NCBI GenBank assembly: GCA_020692215.1
Contig: JAIMKW010000003.1
Location: 233,192 to 297,191, forward strand
Length of the DNA: 64,000 nt
Source: Sandarakinorhabdus sp.
GTDB lineage: Bacteria; Pseudomonadota; Alphaproteobacteria; Sphingomonadales; Sphingomonadaceae
Reading direction: 5' to 3'
The notes under the pieces are model-generated. The model saw nothing but the letters and a program-made list of their open reading frames with translations, did not search any database and was not told where the DNA came from. This document shows positions 45,518-54,861 of the stretch, piece by piece; positions within the stretch are counted from its first letter, which is position 1, and each line of letters begins with the position of its first letter. Both the position numbers and the translations under genes were made by a program.

Positions 45518-46876
45518 ATGGTACGCAATTTCATGGCTGAGTTTTGGGAATCTACCCTGGCTGAAACTGTGCGCGCGTCAGAGCGCCTCTCGGGCGATCC
45601 GGCGCGGACGCAAGACCTTGCCGCATGGCTTGGGCAGTATGCTGAGAACGCGCCCACATCGTCAAATCAAGGCACCGCTAAGCTTCCCTTTCAAAGGTGG
45701 TTTCACTTTAAAGAGGCGTTTTCGCCCAAATTTGTTGCAGATACTTTGGGCTCGCTGCCTTACACGCCGACCCATTGCCTCGACCCATTTGGCGGCAGCG
45801 GGACGACATCCCTGACCTGCAGGATGCTCGGTCTGCAGTCTAGCTCCGTTGAGGTCAATCCCTTCCTAGCAGACCTTATTGACGCCAAGCTCACCCCAGT
45901 TTCTCCGTCTACACTGTACGCGGCGTATGAAGGGCTAATATCTGGACTTGAGGTTACGGCGGGAGACGAGGAACTGCTCGCCGGCATGCCGCCGACATTA
46001 GTGGCGCCGGGTTTGAACGGCCGTTACGTGTTTCCCGCCGACGTTTACGCTACGACGCGCGCGTTGCTTCGGCGCTCTAACTCCCTGCCGTCAGACCAGG
46101 CTCGGCTTATCCGGGTCTTGCTGGGGTCAGTGCTTGTCAGCAATAGCAACGTTGTCATCAATGGTAAGGGACGCCGTTATCGTCGCGCATGGCAGGGAAA
46201 AGAAAAGTCGGCATGTGACCTCATTGCTACCCTGGATGCTGCAGTTGATGTCGCCGCCTCCGACCTTGCGCGGTTCGCTGGGCTTCGGAAGGGCCGACAA
46301 CGGGTCATTCGTGGGGACGCTAGGACTGCTTTAGCTGGGCTGTCGAAGGGAGAGGCTGATGTTGCGATCTTCTCGCCGCCGTATCCAAATTCCTTCGATT
46401 ACACAGACGTTTATAACCTCGAACTTTGGATGCTGGGCTACCTTAGCTCCAGCTCTGAGAACCGCGCATTAAGACACCGTACGCTCCGTTCGCATGTGCA
46501 GATGAAGTGGATGACCACGCCTCGGCACGCCGCGTCTGCTTTGCTTGACGAAACGCTCAATGCACTTCGCGCAGTCCGTGGCGAACTGTGGAACCGAAAC
46601 ATTCCTGAAATGGTGGGCTTCTACTTTGATGACCTCTGCAAGATCTTCGGTCAGTTGGCGAGGATTTTAGAGCCGGGGCGCTACGTGATCGTTGCAATCG
46701 GGGACAGCCAATATGCTGGCGTACACATCGACGTCGCGTCGATCTTGACAGAGGCGCTCGCCGGCATGGGTTTCAGAATGATCGAGCATGGAGCTATCCG
46801 ATCTATGCGTAACAGTTCGCAACATGGCGGAGCCTTTGCACTTTCTGAACACTGTCTGGTGTTTGAACGAATCTAA
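45518..46876 (+). CDS. DNA methyltransferase of the four-gene operon
   Basis: A 452-aa SAM-dependent amino-methyltransferase (N4-cytosine or N6-adenine). The SAM-binding motif is CLDPFGGSGTTSLTCRML (residues 87-104), followed by SSVEVNPFLADLIDAKL. The catalytic motif is VAIFSPPYPNSFDYTDVYNL near residues 283-302. The SAM motif precedes SPPY, the reverse of common beta-class SPPY enzymes, with about 190 residues between them. The ATG at 45518 is preferred; a TTG at 45497 would add seven residues. The ATPase gene begins 24 bases after its stop. Base composition is visibly lower in GC than the ICE backbone. Likely role: marking self DNA for the nuclease encoded downstream (inference). Confidence 0.85.
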   Translation: MVRNFMAEFWESTLAETVRASERLSGDPARTQDLAAWLGQYAENAPTSSNQGTAKLPFQRWFHFKEAFSPKFVADTLGSLPYTPTHCLDPFGGSGTTSLTCRMLGLQSSSVEVNPFLADLIDAKLTPVSPSTLYAAYEGLISGLEVTAGDEELLAGMPPTLVAPGLNGRYVFPADVYATTRALLRRSNSLPSDQARLIRVLLGSVLVSNSNVVINGKGRRYRRAWQGKEKSACDLIATLDAAVDVAASDLARFAGLRKGRQRVIRGDARTALAGLSKGEADVAIFSPPYPNSFDYTDVYNLELWMLGYLSSSSENRALRHRTLRSHVQMKWMTTPRHAASALLDETLNALRAVRGELWNRNIPEMVGFYFDDLCKIFGQLARILEPGRYVIVAIGDSQYAGVHIDVASILTEALAGMGFRMIEHGAIRSMRNSSQHGGAFALSEHCLVFERI

Positions 46877-46900
46877 GAATTATCTGATCAAGGCCTGCTC

Positions 46901-48889
46901 ATGCTGGATATAGCAACCCCTAAGAAAATCTCCTTCCCGCGCATAGTACGTGTGAAACTGGAGAACTTTGATCTTTACACTAATCAGCCTAATCCTGATG
47001 TTGTAATCGATCGAAATGTATTTTGCTTGATCGGAGCTAATGGCCTCGGAAAGTCTACATTTCTTAACGCCATCAATTTTGCGATCACCGGCGCGGTTCC
47101 TGATCCAAGTCGGAAGTTTCAGTCTGCTGCTGACTACTACCGGAACGCCGCCCGCCAGGACCGTAGTGATGATTACTTTAGTGGCAGATTGAGCGAAAGC
47201 AGCCAGAGAATTGCTGCCGCGACAGTTGATCTTGCTTGGCCTTCAAAAATTGTATCCGTCACCCGAGATCTGGTCGGTGGAGCTGGAGTTACGAAGCTTA
47301 AGGTTCGTGATATCAAGGCGGGCATCGAAACCATCATGACTCTTGCCGATAACCCCGATGATGACCTTCGGTCTGTATTTGAAAAAGAGGTCGTAGCACT
47401 CGCGGCGCTGGAAGATTTTGCTCAGTTTGTTTTTCTGATGCACTTCATAGCAACGTTCGATGAGGGCCGTCATCTTCTAATGTGGGATGACAGTGCCCTT
47501 ACAAATGCTTTGTATCTGGCGTTTGGGGCTGACCCGATTGCAGCGAAGACAGCCGACAAACTGCAGCGCGATATGGATCGCGAGAGCTCTAGGGGGCGAA
47601 ACGTTCGCTTTTCCGCTAGGCACATTACTGACCGTATTAAAATGCTCGTAGATATAGTTGGCGGAATAGAAGCCGATGACCATGTAACGCAGGCGGAATT
47701 GCAGACACATCACGAGCGATTGATTGAAGATAGCAACAATGCCGAAGAGCGTGTTCGGCGGAAAGAGTCCGAGCTCCGCGATGCAGACTCCAAATGGGCA
47801 GATTTGAGCGCAGCACTTACCGAAGCGCAATTAGAGTATCGAAAGGTTTTCTCAAGCCGGCTGCAAAAGTCTTCAGCCATTGATCACCACCCGATCATTC
47901 GCGCCTCACTGTCAGAGGATCGATGTGCCATCTGCGGTACGGAACATAGGGGTACGATCATACAGGCCGCCCTGGATGCAAGCCAATGCCCGCTATGCGA
48001 TACGTCGATCGATCGAACGGCTCCTGACAACGGCGCCGTGGAAGAGCTCAGGCGTTTGGATGGCAGGATTACATCAACGCGAACTGACCTTGCGGAGGTG
48101 CTTGCCACTCGGGAAAGAGTGGGCGCCGAGTTAGTCGCTGCGCGCGCAAGCAGGGAAGCCAGCGCCTCGGTCCTCGCAGCCTTCGAGGACGCCGAGGCCC
48201 AAAGTTTGGCACGGGCCAGTGCCGGAAGCGACTATTCTGCGGTGCAGGAGGAAATTCGAAAGCTGGAGGCTGAGCGATCACAGTTTCTCACCCAAAGCGA
48301 GGAACACTATCGCAAGCGGGACGAGATTCGCACCAAGCTTCGTGAATATGAGCGCCAGTTGAAAGCGCAGTATGAAATCGGGTCGCAGGCTTTCGTCCCG
48401 CGCTTCCGCGAGCTGGCTGAAGCGTTCATCGGACTTCCAATCGACGTGGAGCTTGAACACCGCCAAGGCGCGAACGACTCCGGTTTCGGACTTCGGTTGC
48501 GCATGGACGATCAACTCCGGACGTTGCCAGATAAGGTCTCGGAAAGTCAGCGCTTTTTCATCGACATAGCCCTTCGAATGGCGTTAGCGGAGTTCATGTC
48601 GACTGGACCTGCGACACTTCTCATTGACACCCCTGAAGGGTCGCTGGACATAGCGTATGAGGCTCAGGCTGGCACAATGTTTTCCAAGTTTGTGGCGGAA
48701 GGCAATGCAGTTCTTATGACTGCGAACCTACGTAGCTCCGAGCTCATTATGCGACTAGCGAGCCTCCAGAAAAAGCAGGGTATGCAGATCGTCCGGATGA
48801 CAGACTGGACTGACCTCAGCAAAGTTCAGCAACGGGAAGAGCAACTCTTTCTAGATGCTTATCACAAGATCGATGCGGCTATGAGCTAA
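46901..48889 (+). CDS. Rad50/SMC-like ATPase with zinc hook
   Basis: A 662-aa ABC-type ATPase. Walker A is CLIGANGLGKSTFLNAINFA (residues 42-61). Coiled-coil arms (about 265-335 and 375-495) flank a zinc hook made of CAIC (342-345) and CPLC (363-366), so two molecules could join as in Rad50. The C-terminal lobe has the ABC signature region KVSESQRFFIDIALRMALAE (545-564) and Walker B TLLIDTPEGSLD (572-583). It resembles LmuB-type ATPases of Lamassu and other three-component ABC defence systems. It sits second in the operon, six bases before the next gene. Expected to sense DNA ends or structures and control the nuclease (inference). Confidence 0.88.
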   Translation: MLDIATPKKISFPRIVRVKLENFDLYTNQPNPDVVIDRNVFCLIGANGLGKSTFLNAINFAITGAVPDPSRKFQSAADYYRNAARQDRSDDYFSGRLSESSQRIAAATVDLAWPSKIVSVTRDLVGGAGVTKLKVRDIKAGIETIMTLADNPDDDLRSVFEKEVVALAALEDFAQFVFLMHFIATFDEGRHLLMWDDSALTNALYLAFGADPIAAKTADKLQRDMDRESSRGRNVRFSARHITDRIKMLVDIVGGIEADDHVTQAELQTHHERLIEDSNNAEERVRRKESELRDADSKWADLSAALTEAQLEYRKVFSSRLQKSSAIDHHPIIRASLSEDRCAICGTEHRGTIIQAALDASQCPLCDTSIDRTAPDNGAVEELRRLDGRITSTRTDLAEVLATRERVGAELVAARASREASASVLAAFEDAEAQSLARASAGSDYSAVQEEIRKLEAERSQFLTQSEEHYRKRDEIRTKLREYERQLKAQYEIGSQAFVPRFRELAEAFIGLPIDVELEHRQGANDSGFGLRLRMDDQLRTLPDKVSESQRFFIDIALRMALAEFMSTGPATLLIDTPEGSLDIAYEAQAGTMFSKFVAEGNAVLMTANLRSSELIMRLASLQKKQGMQIVRMTDWTDLSKVQQREEQLFLDAYHKIDAAMS

Positions 48890-48895
48890 CGTCGA

Positions 48896-49501
48896 ATGGA
48901 AAAGTTCGCACCAGAAGCGTATGTGGACGCTTTGCTCCTGATGAGTGAGGCGCCGTTTTCGATCCTCCCTATGGCGGTGAACGAGATGCATTTGTTCTCG
49001 TACTTGGGATGCATCCTTGCTCTTTTTAAGGGCAGGCCGACTGGCGACTGGGGATACTCCTATTCCGTCACGTCCGAAGGTTTTCCGTGGGGCCCCGAAT
49101 TGGAGCTAGCACGGGATGCCGCTCATCGCTCCGGGCTGATTGATCTGAATGACAAGTCCCAAATGTCGCCGCGATCTTCGGCGCTGTCGGCTGAATTGGA
49201 GACAATTCTCGAGATCGGCCCGTGGGCTGAGCGCCGACCATGGATTCGCGCAGCCACGGAGTGCGCACTCGCGCTTCCGATGGGTTCCATTCGTCATGCG
49301 GTAAGTCGCTCACCCGGAGTGTCCGCACCCTTCTTTCTTGGACAACGTGGGCGGCTCCTTGAGCCTGCTGACACGAAGTTGCTCTATGACGAGTATGAGG
49401 TGGTGAGTAGCGTGCTGGGCGCTGAGGCGCATGACCTTTTATCGCCGGCGGTCATTTGGCTGTCAGCGAGGATCCTCCGAAAGGAGGATGAACTTGTCTA
49501 A
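48896..49501 (+). CDS. Unknown 201-aa middle component
   Basis: Not recognised from sequence. It has no membrane helix, no signal peptide and no catalytic motif that I can see; it is mixed alpha with tryptophans (GDWGYSYSVTSEGFPWGPEL, GPWAERRPWIRAATECALAL). Its position between the Rad50-like ATPase (six bases upstream) and the nuclease gene (eight-base overlap) is that of the small middle subunit (LmuC-like) of three-component ABC systems, and the size fits. That assignment is by context only. Confidence 0.7.
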   Translation: MEKFAPEAYVDALLLMSEAPFSILPMAVNEMHLFSYLGCILALFKGRPTGDWGYSYSVTSEGFPWGPELELARDAAHRSGLIDLNDKSQMSPRSSALSAELETILEIGPWAERRPWIRAATECALALPMGSIRHAVSRSPGVSAPFFLGQRGRLLEPADTKLLYDEYEVVSSVLGAEAHDLLSPAVIWLSARILRKEDELV

Positions 49502-50606
49502 CTTTAGCCCTGAAAACATCCTCGCACTGGTCACCAAGAGCTATATTCATCATGCCCATGTTGCCTTTGGCGAACAGGGAGCCATCTGCATTCGAACACT
49601 ACTTGACGGAGTTAGGCTGATATTTCAGCGCTGTCCTCCAGAGGTTCTGCAGGGCACCCTTACGGTATTTGTAGGTATTGCATCGACGCCAATTTCTCCT
49701 GCAATTGGAATATACGGGGCGCCGTCGTCGTGTGCTAGCTACGCTGATGTAGGCAATTTCTTGGTGGCGAACAAGGAAAAGCCGCATGCTGTTGTTGAGT
49801 TAGCCGCGGACGGCAGTTTTAGAACAGTCGTGCTGGATGCTGACGTCGACCTTAAACATCTCGCGTCACTAGGCGTAGTTTATCGGTTCGATGGCAATGC
49901 CGAACGCATCCTTGCAAAAGACTTTCAGGATTATGTCCCTCCCGTGTCACCGATATTGCGGAGCAATTTCGCAGCGCCAACATTGAGCGGCTTAGAAGAG
50001 GCCTTCAAATACTACGCTGACTATGTTCTAGAGACGAAGTGCCGTATACTGAAAGACGTTTGGGAGGGCGGCGTGGATGGCCACCGCCTGGTTCTCGTAA
50101 ACAAGCCGGAGTCGAGGATGAGAGACTCGCTGACTCAGGCGTTGGAGTTACTTCTTAGAGACGTTACTGTAAAGCCCGAACAGAATACTGACGAGACAAA
50201 ACCCGTTGACATACGGGTGAGCTGGTTCGCGTCAGGAGCAACTGCTCTAATTGAAATTAAGTGGCTTGGAAAATCAACGGCCATTTCACAAAAACCAGAA
50301 GCAGGGCTTACATATACTCAGTATGGGCCACCACGTGCTCAATCTGGAGCGGATCAATTAGCTGATTACATGGATCGGGAGGTACGCCATTCTGGCGCAT
50401 CTGCACCGCGAGGTTATCTGGTTGTTTTTGACGCGCGCCGCAAAAACGTAGGTGGAGCCGCCGACCCACTTAGTGAAGAGTCTGCGATGGCATACGCCAA
50501 TGATGTAATCGCTTTCGATCCGGATCATTCAAAAATCCGGCCGGATTTTGCACCCCCTGTAAGATTTTTCCTGAACCCTAGGCGTTCCTACTTCAAGGCG
50601 GCCTAA
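49494..50606 (+). CDS. PD-(D/E)XK nuclease-like effector
   Basis: A 370-aa protein. The C-terminal third carries a PD-(D/E)XK-type site: [20 protein letters not shown] with D239, E254 and K256, followed by WLG. The first 230 residues are unrecognised and may bind the ATPase complex. Start choice: AAGGAGG directly touches the ATG at 49488, leaving no spacing, whereas a TTG at 49494 has six bases spacing and is favoured; the gain is two residues either way. It overlaps the middle-component gene by eight bases, so it is coupled. Its stop overlaps that of the convergent restriction enzyme gene. Probable effector that cuts DNA when the ATPase is triggered (inference). Confidence 0.75.
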   Translation: MSNFSPENILALVTKSYIHHAHVAFGEQGAICIRTLLDGVRLIFQRCPPEVLQGTLTVFVGIASTPISPAIGIYGAPSSCASYADVGNFLVANKEKPHAVVELAADGSFRTVVLDADVDLKHLASLGVVYRFDGNAERILAKDFQDYVPPVSPILRSNFAAPTLSGLEEAFKYYADYVLETKCRILKDVWEGGVDGHRLVLVNKPESRMRDSLTQALELLLRDVTVKPEQNTDETKPVDIRVSWFASGATALIEIKWLGKSTAISQKPEAGLTYTQYGPPRAQSGADQLADYMDREVRHSGASAPRGYLVVFDARRKNVGGAADPLSEESAMAYANDVIAFDPDHSKIRPDFAPPVRFFLNPRRSYFKAA

Positions 50607-51340
50607 GTCCGAGCTGCTTCAGCGGCCATGTGTCCCGCCAACGTGGTCACGAATGTCTGGAGGCTTGTGAGGTCGGATAGTTCGTCATAGGCGCCAGTCG
50701 TCGATGCCGAGCGAGGTGACGTTAGGATGGTAGCTGCTCCGTAAAGCTGCTCCTTCGCTAGGCGCTGGCAGAGGATATCGTACCGCTTGAGGTAAGATGC
50801 CTTTTGAAACTCCGGAAAAACTGGAAAGTGCGGCGACCTGTCGGTAACCGGCCGGCGCGATTCCGGCGCGTCCTCAACCATCATCAGCCATCCCACGAAC
50901 GGCCGCGGCTGATTGCCGAATGCGCCCTCGCGGTATGCTGTCCACAGATCGTGCGCGGTGCCGATCGCCTCTTCGGTCCGATTGTTAAAGTTGTTTCCGA
51001 AAGAGGGGCCAACCTGGCTCTTCAACTCGATTGCGGCAATAAGCTGGTTGCGGTTTAGGACGAGGACGTCCCACAGCTTCGTCGGCCGAAAGTAGCCGGG
51101 CAGGCACAGCGCGGATCGCTGCAGATGGACCTGCGCGGTGGCAGGCCCATTTGCACGAATGATGTCGATGATCAGGCTCAGAAAGCCGTCCATGTTCTTG
51201 CCGCCAGTGACGCCGGCGCGTTCACCCTGGTCAGCCTTTCCGGTCTCAATCTGCTTTTGGCGCGCTTTCTCCCGGTTGCCCCAAAAGGCCATCGTGGCTT
51301 CGCGTGCTTTCCGCTCGTAGTCCGCTAGATCAAGTGCCAT
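50603..51340 (-). CDS. PaeR7I/XhoI-like type II restriction endonuclease
   Basis: A 245-aa endonuclease resembling the PaeR7I family, whose members cut CTCGAG. Recognisable family sequence: [40 protein letters not shown] with [20 protein letters not shown] (the D...ELK catalytic group) and [19 protein letters not shown] start at [20 protein letters not shown], which overlaps the methyltransferase gene end by 16 bases. It would cleave unmethylated foreign DNA. The exact site is inferred from the family, not from this sequence. Confidence 0.85.
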   Translation of the reverse strand: MALDLADYERKAREATMAFWGNREKARQKQIETGKADQGERAGVTGGKNMDGFLSLIIDIIRANGPATAQVHLQRSALCLPGYFRPTKLWDVLVLNRNQLIAAIELKSQVGPSFGNNFNNRTEEAIGTAHDLWTAYREGAFGNQPRPFVGWLMMVEDAPESRRPVTDRSPHFPVFPEFQKASYLKRYDILCQRLAKEQLYGAATILTSPRSASTTGAYDELSDLTSLQTFVTTLAGHMAAEAART

Positions 51341-53064
51341 TGTCCCCACTGCCCCCCCAAGGCCGCGCATTCTCGGCTGCTCAGCCCATACAGCTCGAAT
51401 GCCGCCTCATTGCACTCGTCGAGGTCGCCGGCGCCGGCAGCCTGAACAAGCCTGGCCTTGAGGTTGTCCGGAACATCCTGCCAGCGCGGCAATCGAATGC
51501 GGCGGAGATATTGCGCCTGAAAGCGCAGATATCCGCCCCGCATCTTGATGGAATAGGTTGCCACGAACAGGCGAGCAATGCCTGACATCAAGACAGCCTG
51601 CAAAGCACGTGTGTCCCAAGTGTCAGACGTGATGAAATATAAATTGTGGTGAGGATAGAGACGACCACCTTCGTACACAACGTTGGCTGCGCCCTTGATA
51701 TCGGGAATTAGGAGCTTTGGCTTAGCCGCAATTTCCGGATAAATGCGATCGATGGTTCTATACCAGTTGACGGGCGACTTTTGTGCGACGTGCCGCTTGT
51801 CGATTTGATCCCGGCGGGCTTCCAGGTAAGCCTTCAGGCGCGGGTAGCGGGCAAGATCGACGAGCTTCCCGTCGTCACCAAAAGGATTGACGACACCCAT
51901 ACCCCGCCACGCGACGGTCCCGGTTTCGATGTCCTTCGTCGTCACCATCGGAAGCTTGCGACAGGGCTCAACATCGAGCTTGTCGAACAAGCCGCAAAAG
52001 GCCTTGTCCGCGCCGGTCGCGACGCCAATGCCGACCTTACAGCCGGCTTCCTCAATGGTGGGAAAGTCGCGCTCTAGGCGGCGAACAAGATCGAGCTGAT
52101 CGCTCGAATCTAGAATCCACGGGCTCGCGCCAGCGGTCACCCCTTGGATCTCACGGACGCCTGACGCCACTGGCGGCAGCGACGTGGCGGTGATCGTCGA
52201 TGCAAGCGCGCTTAGCTCTGCCGCCTCGATGTTGGGCCGTGATGCGATGCGCGTCGGGCCCGGCTTCTCACGCCCGATGACCGTGATGGCAGGGTACGCA
52301 ACCACATCCATGTGGAATGCCGGCGTGTCGACCATGTCCACAAATGTCTTCAGGTGAAACTTATCAGCGATTAGGTGGCGCAGAGGACCGCCGTACTTGT
52401 TCTTCATCCACCGATCGGAGCAGATGAACCCAACTTGCCCGCCTTCGGCCAGCGCCATAACAGACCGTTCGATGAAGGGGATGTAAATGTCTGCCCGGTC
52501 ATAGATCGTGCGATAGCGAGACCTATATTCGGCCATCAGCACGTCCGGGATCATCTCCTGCCGGATGTACGGCGGGTTGCCGACGATGGTGTCAAAATCG
52601 CTGTCGAGGGGCAGGAGGAGGAAATCACCTTGCACGATCCAAGTGTCGGCGATGGCTTCGGCGGCAGCGGCGCTGATGCCGGCGCGCAGCAGCCGTTCGA
52701 CCACCGCTAGATGGACCGTGGCGGCCGACGAGCGGTGCAGTTCCACTGCACGAACCGCAGGCGCTAATGCCTTGTACGGCTCAGGGCTGCCGCCGCGCGT
52801 CCAGGCAGACAGCAAGCGATCAACAGCTGGCAGCAGAAAGTCGCCATGACCGCACGACGGTTCGAGGAGCTTCTTCCGATGCAGCGGCTGATCGGGGGTG
52901 TACCCCACCAAATCCAGAACAAAGTCGACCACTTCGCGGCGCGTGAAGATTGCGCCGCGCTCGTCGATGCCCGAGCTCGCCATGGATTCAACGGCGGCGG
53001 CGACAGGGCAAAGGTCGAGAAACGACGGTTGCTGGACCGAAATCGGGGCTGCCTGTGTCGCCAC
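51325..53064 (-). CDS. N6-adenine DNA methyltransferase of the restriction-modification system
   Basis: A 579-aa gamma-type adenine methyltransferase, the modification partner of the PaeR7I-like enzyme. The SAM motif is [20 protein letters not shown] (about 64-83), and the catalytic motif is [20 protein letters not shown] (about 157-176). A C-terminal target-recognition region (about 300-560) follows. The start is a GTG directly after the HigA-like gene stop (53065-53067); an ATG 27 codons on ([13 protein letters not shown]) is an alternative. Regulator, methyltransferase and nuclease read in that order, so protection is made before cutting. Confidence 0.9.
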   Translation of the reverse strand: MATQAAPISVQQPSFLDLCPVAAAVESMASSGIDERGAIFTRREVVDFVLDLVGYTPDQPLHRKKLLEPSCGHGDFLLPAVDRLLSAWTRGGSPEPYKALAPAVRAVELHRSSAATVHLAVVERLLRAGISAAAAEAIADTWIVQGDFLLLPLDSDFDTIVGNPPYIRQEMIPDVLMAEYRSRYRTIYDRADIYIPFIERSVMALAEGGQVGFICSDRWMKNKYGGPLRHLIADKFHLKTFVDMVDTPAFHMDVVAYPAITVIGREKPGPTRIASRPNIEAAELSALASTITATSLPPVASGVREIQGVTAGASPWILDSSDQLDLVRRLERDFPTIEEAGCKVGIGVATGADKAFCGLFDKLDVEPCRKLPMVTTKDIETGTVAWRGMGVVNPFGDDGKLVDLARYPRLKAYLEARRDQIDKRHVAQKSPVNWYRTIDRIYPEIAAKPKLLIPDIKGAANVVYEGGRLYPHHNLYFITSDTWDTRALQAVLMSGIARLFVATYSIKMRGGYLRFQAQYLRRIRLPRWQDVPDNLKARLVQAAGAGDLDECNEAAFELYGLSSRECAALGGQWGQWHLI

Positions 53065-53379
53065 TCAGAACAACCTTGCTTGGGTGTCTGCCGGACGGTG
53101 TCCGACAGGAGTGACGTTAAAAAGGGGCACCCGCTTGCGCGCTTGTGACAGATCATACTCCAGCTGGTGATGGAGCCACGTGTGCGCGTCCCCGCCAAAA
53201 GCGGCCGAAAGCCTCAAAGCCATATCTGGCGACACACCGGCATGGCCGTTGACCACGTTGTTCAGCGCCTGCCGAGTGACATCAAGGAGGCGCGCAGCGT
53301 CAGCCACCGACAGGCCGTGCGGCTCCAGGCAGTCCGCCCGTATGATGAGGCCGGGATGGATCGGCTCTAAGTCGGACAT
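53065..53379 (-). CDS. HigA-family XRE regulator leading the restriction-modification operon
   Basis: A 104-aa helix-turn-helix protein of the HigA/VapI antitoxin family: HPGLIIRADCLEPHGLSVAD, AARLLDVTRQALNNVVNGHA (the HTH), then GVSPDMALRLSAAFGGDAHT and WLHHQLEYDLSQA. No HigB toxin gene precedes it. Instead it is directly followed by the methyltransferase gene, the position normally taken by a controller (C) protein. It may regulate the R-M operon; a 19-bp palindrome 126 bases upstream is a possible operator. Confidence 0.88.
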   Translation of the reverse strand: MSDLEPIHPGLIIRADCLEPHGLSVADAARLLDVTRQALNNVVNGHAGVSPDMALRLSAAFGGDAHTWLHHQLEYDLSQARKRVPLFNVTPVGHRPADTQARLF

Positions 53380-53504
53380 GGGACAATGCTAGACCTGCCT
53401 GCCCCGAGGGGTCAACGGTCAATTGTCGCTTGTCACACCATTGAGGCCCTAACTGTGGGACGCGCGGCCGTGCCTGGAAGTTTGGGGGCGGTTTGCCTCT
53501 CGAA

Positions 53505-53523
53505 GTCTTGCACCGTGCAAGAC
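53505..53523. repeat. 19-bp palindrome, copy 3
   Basis: GTCTTGCAC-C-GTGCAAGAC; with flanks the arms extend to 11 bases (AAGTCTTGCAC / GTGCAAGACTT). It lies 126 bases upstream of the HigA-like gene start. Confidence 0.95.
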
Positions 53524-53589
53524 TTTTCGCCGGCGGGGCCGGGCCTGCCGTATGCTACATGTGCCCGACGTCTATCACTGCCCTGGCAA

Positions 53590-53823
53590 AATGATCCGGC
53601 GCTTCCTGCGGGACAAACCGGAAGGTCCCCCGCCAAGGCTGTTGAGCAACTGCGCGTTGAGGCAGCGCGATTGATGATCGAGCAGAGCCGGCCTTCCAAG
53701 ACGAGATCGCTCAGGAAACAGGCTTCGCCGACCCCGAACGCATGCGGCGGGTGTTCCTTCGACCAACGGCCCCAGGCCATCCGACGCAATGCCCGGATCG
53801 AGCCCAAAGACCTTCGCCACTGA
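53590..53823 (+). pseudogene. Frameshifted remnant of a GlxA/AraC-type regulator
   Basis: The C-terminal DNA-binding domain of a GlxA-like AraC-family regulator is readable only by switching frames. TGRSPAKAVEQLRVEAARLM and IEQSR are in one frame, FQDEIAQETGFADPERMRRV and FLRP in the next, then QRPQAIRRNARIEP in the first again. Joined, this is the standard double helix-turn-helix end. Two frameshifts and no N-terminal domain mean it is dead. It fills most of the 501-bp gap between the HigA-like gene and the solo nuclease gene. Confidence 0.75.
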
Positions 53824-53880
53824 TCTATCCAGCGTCAGCAAGTCGGTGCACCTGCGCCCCTGATGCGCCAGGCGATCTGC

Positions 53881-54861
53881 TTAGGCTTGCGGCAAATCCA
53901 GAAAGTCTGGCATGTCCGCTGGCCGAATGTGAAAGACATATCGCACCACACCTTCGGCAAGGCCGCGCTCCAACGCGGTGGAGAAGCGCTTAATTGAGCG
54001 AGTCACCTCAGAGGCACTTAACAACGCCCGCCACCGCGGTCCGTTGGGTGGTGGAGCCTCCCATGCCAGCAAGTTGACCAACGCACGGTGCGCGAATTCC
54101 ATCCCACCATTCTCGGTCACTACGAAGCTCTGAAGGATGTGGTCGGGATGGTGCTCCTCCTGGCTTTCTAGATCCCATGTCGCGAGCAATTGCGTCGTCT
54201 CAGCATGTAAGGACGCGCAAACACCGTCTGCTCGACTGAAGCTGACATCCCCGACCCGCATTTGCCAAGTCTCTGTGTAGCCGGCTTCGTTGGTTTCGGC
54301 CTTGACCAACTCCTCCTTGTTTAGTCGCAAGTGGATTCCTGACCCTGGCTGCAAGCGATATGCGACATCTCCCGCCAACACGCCGAGCAGGCTTTGCCTC
54401 AATGCCTCACCATAACAGATGTTATAGTTGGTTTTGGCGCGCCGCAGTTGCCTGATATCAACGAGGGTCCAGAGGGAGTGATGTTTCCACGCAATGAGCA
54501 GCGGCAGTCGGAGCATCTCAGCGTAGCGGGTTAGTTTTGCGTGATAATCCGGCTTTAATGACAATGTCCGGTCAGTTGACGATTTGACCTCGATCAGGAC
54601 AGGTCCACCTGTGTCAAAGCATGCAAGCAGGTCCGGCACCTGATATAGCTCCTTTGACAAGACCGGCGTTTGCTTTTGATCGAGCTTGTGAATTAGTCGG
54701 CATTGTCCCAGCCAAGCGCACACGACGGAAAACTCGTCCTCAGCCGGTAGACCATAATCCAAACGCCTGACCTGGCTGGCGACCGCGTGCGCGTCGGCGT
54801 CGAAACCGAGATTCGTAAGAACCTCGTGTATTAGTCGAGCAATGTCACTCGGTGCGGTCAT
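53881..54861 (-). CDS. Solo PD-(D/E)XK nuclease-like protein
   Basis: A 326-aa protein with a clear nuclease core: QVPDLLACFDTGGPVLIEVK (PD...EVK, about residues 74-93) followed by SSTDRTLSLKPDYHAKLTRY. The N-terminal 60 residues and the C-terminal 200 residues are unrecognised. It contains no helicase, kinase or methyltransferase part and no partner gene adjoins it, so it could be a single-gene defence nuclease or a leftover of a larger system. A degenerate copy of the 19-bp palindrome lies 87 bases upstream of its start. Confidence 0.75.
   Translation of the reverse strand: MTAPSDIARLIHEVLTNLGFDADAHAVASQVRRLDYGLPAEDEFSVVCAWLGQCRLIHKLDQKQTPVLSKELYQVPDLLACFDTGGPVLIEVKSSTDRTLSLKPDYHAKLTRYAEMLRLPLLIAWKHHSLWTLVDIRQLRRAKTNYNICYGEALRQSLLGVLAGDVAYRLQPGSGIHLRLNKEELVKAETNEAGYTETWQMRVGDVSFSRADGVCASLHAETTQLLATWDLESQEEHHPDHILQSFVVTENGGMEFAHRALVNLLAWEAPPPNGPRWRALLSASEVTRSIKRFSTALERGLAEGVVRYVFHIRPADMPDFLDLPQA

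Noticed and set aside
53065..53379. HigBA toxin-antitoxin pair
   Set aside because: Only the HigA-like gene is present; no HigB-sized frame lies upstream or downstream on its strand.
53433..53841. Two minus-strand frames (124 and 88 aa) in the regulator remnant
   Set aside because: Both are antisense to the frameshifted AraC-type sequence, which explains the region better.
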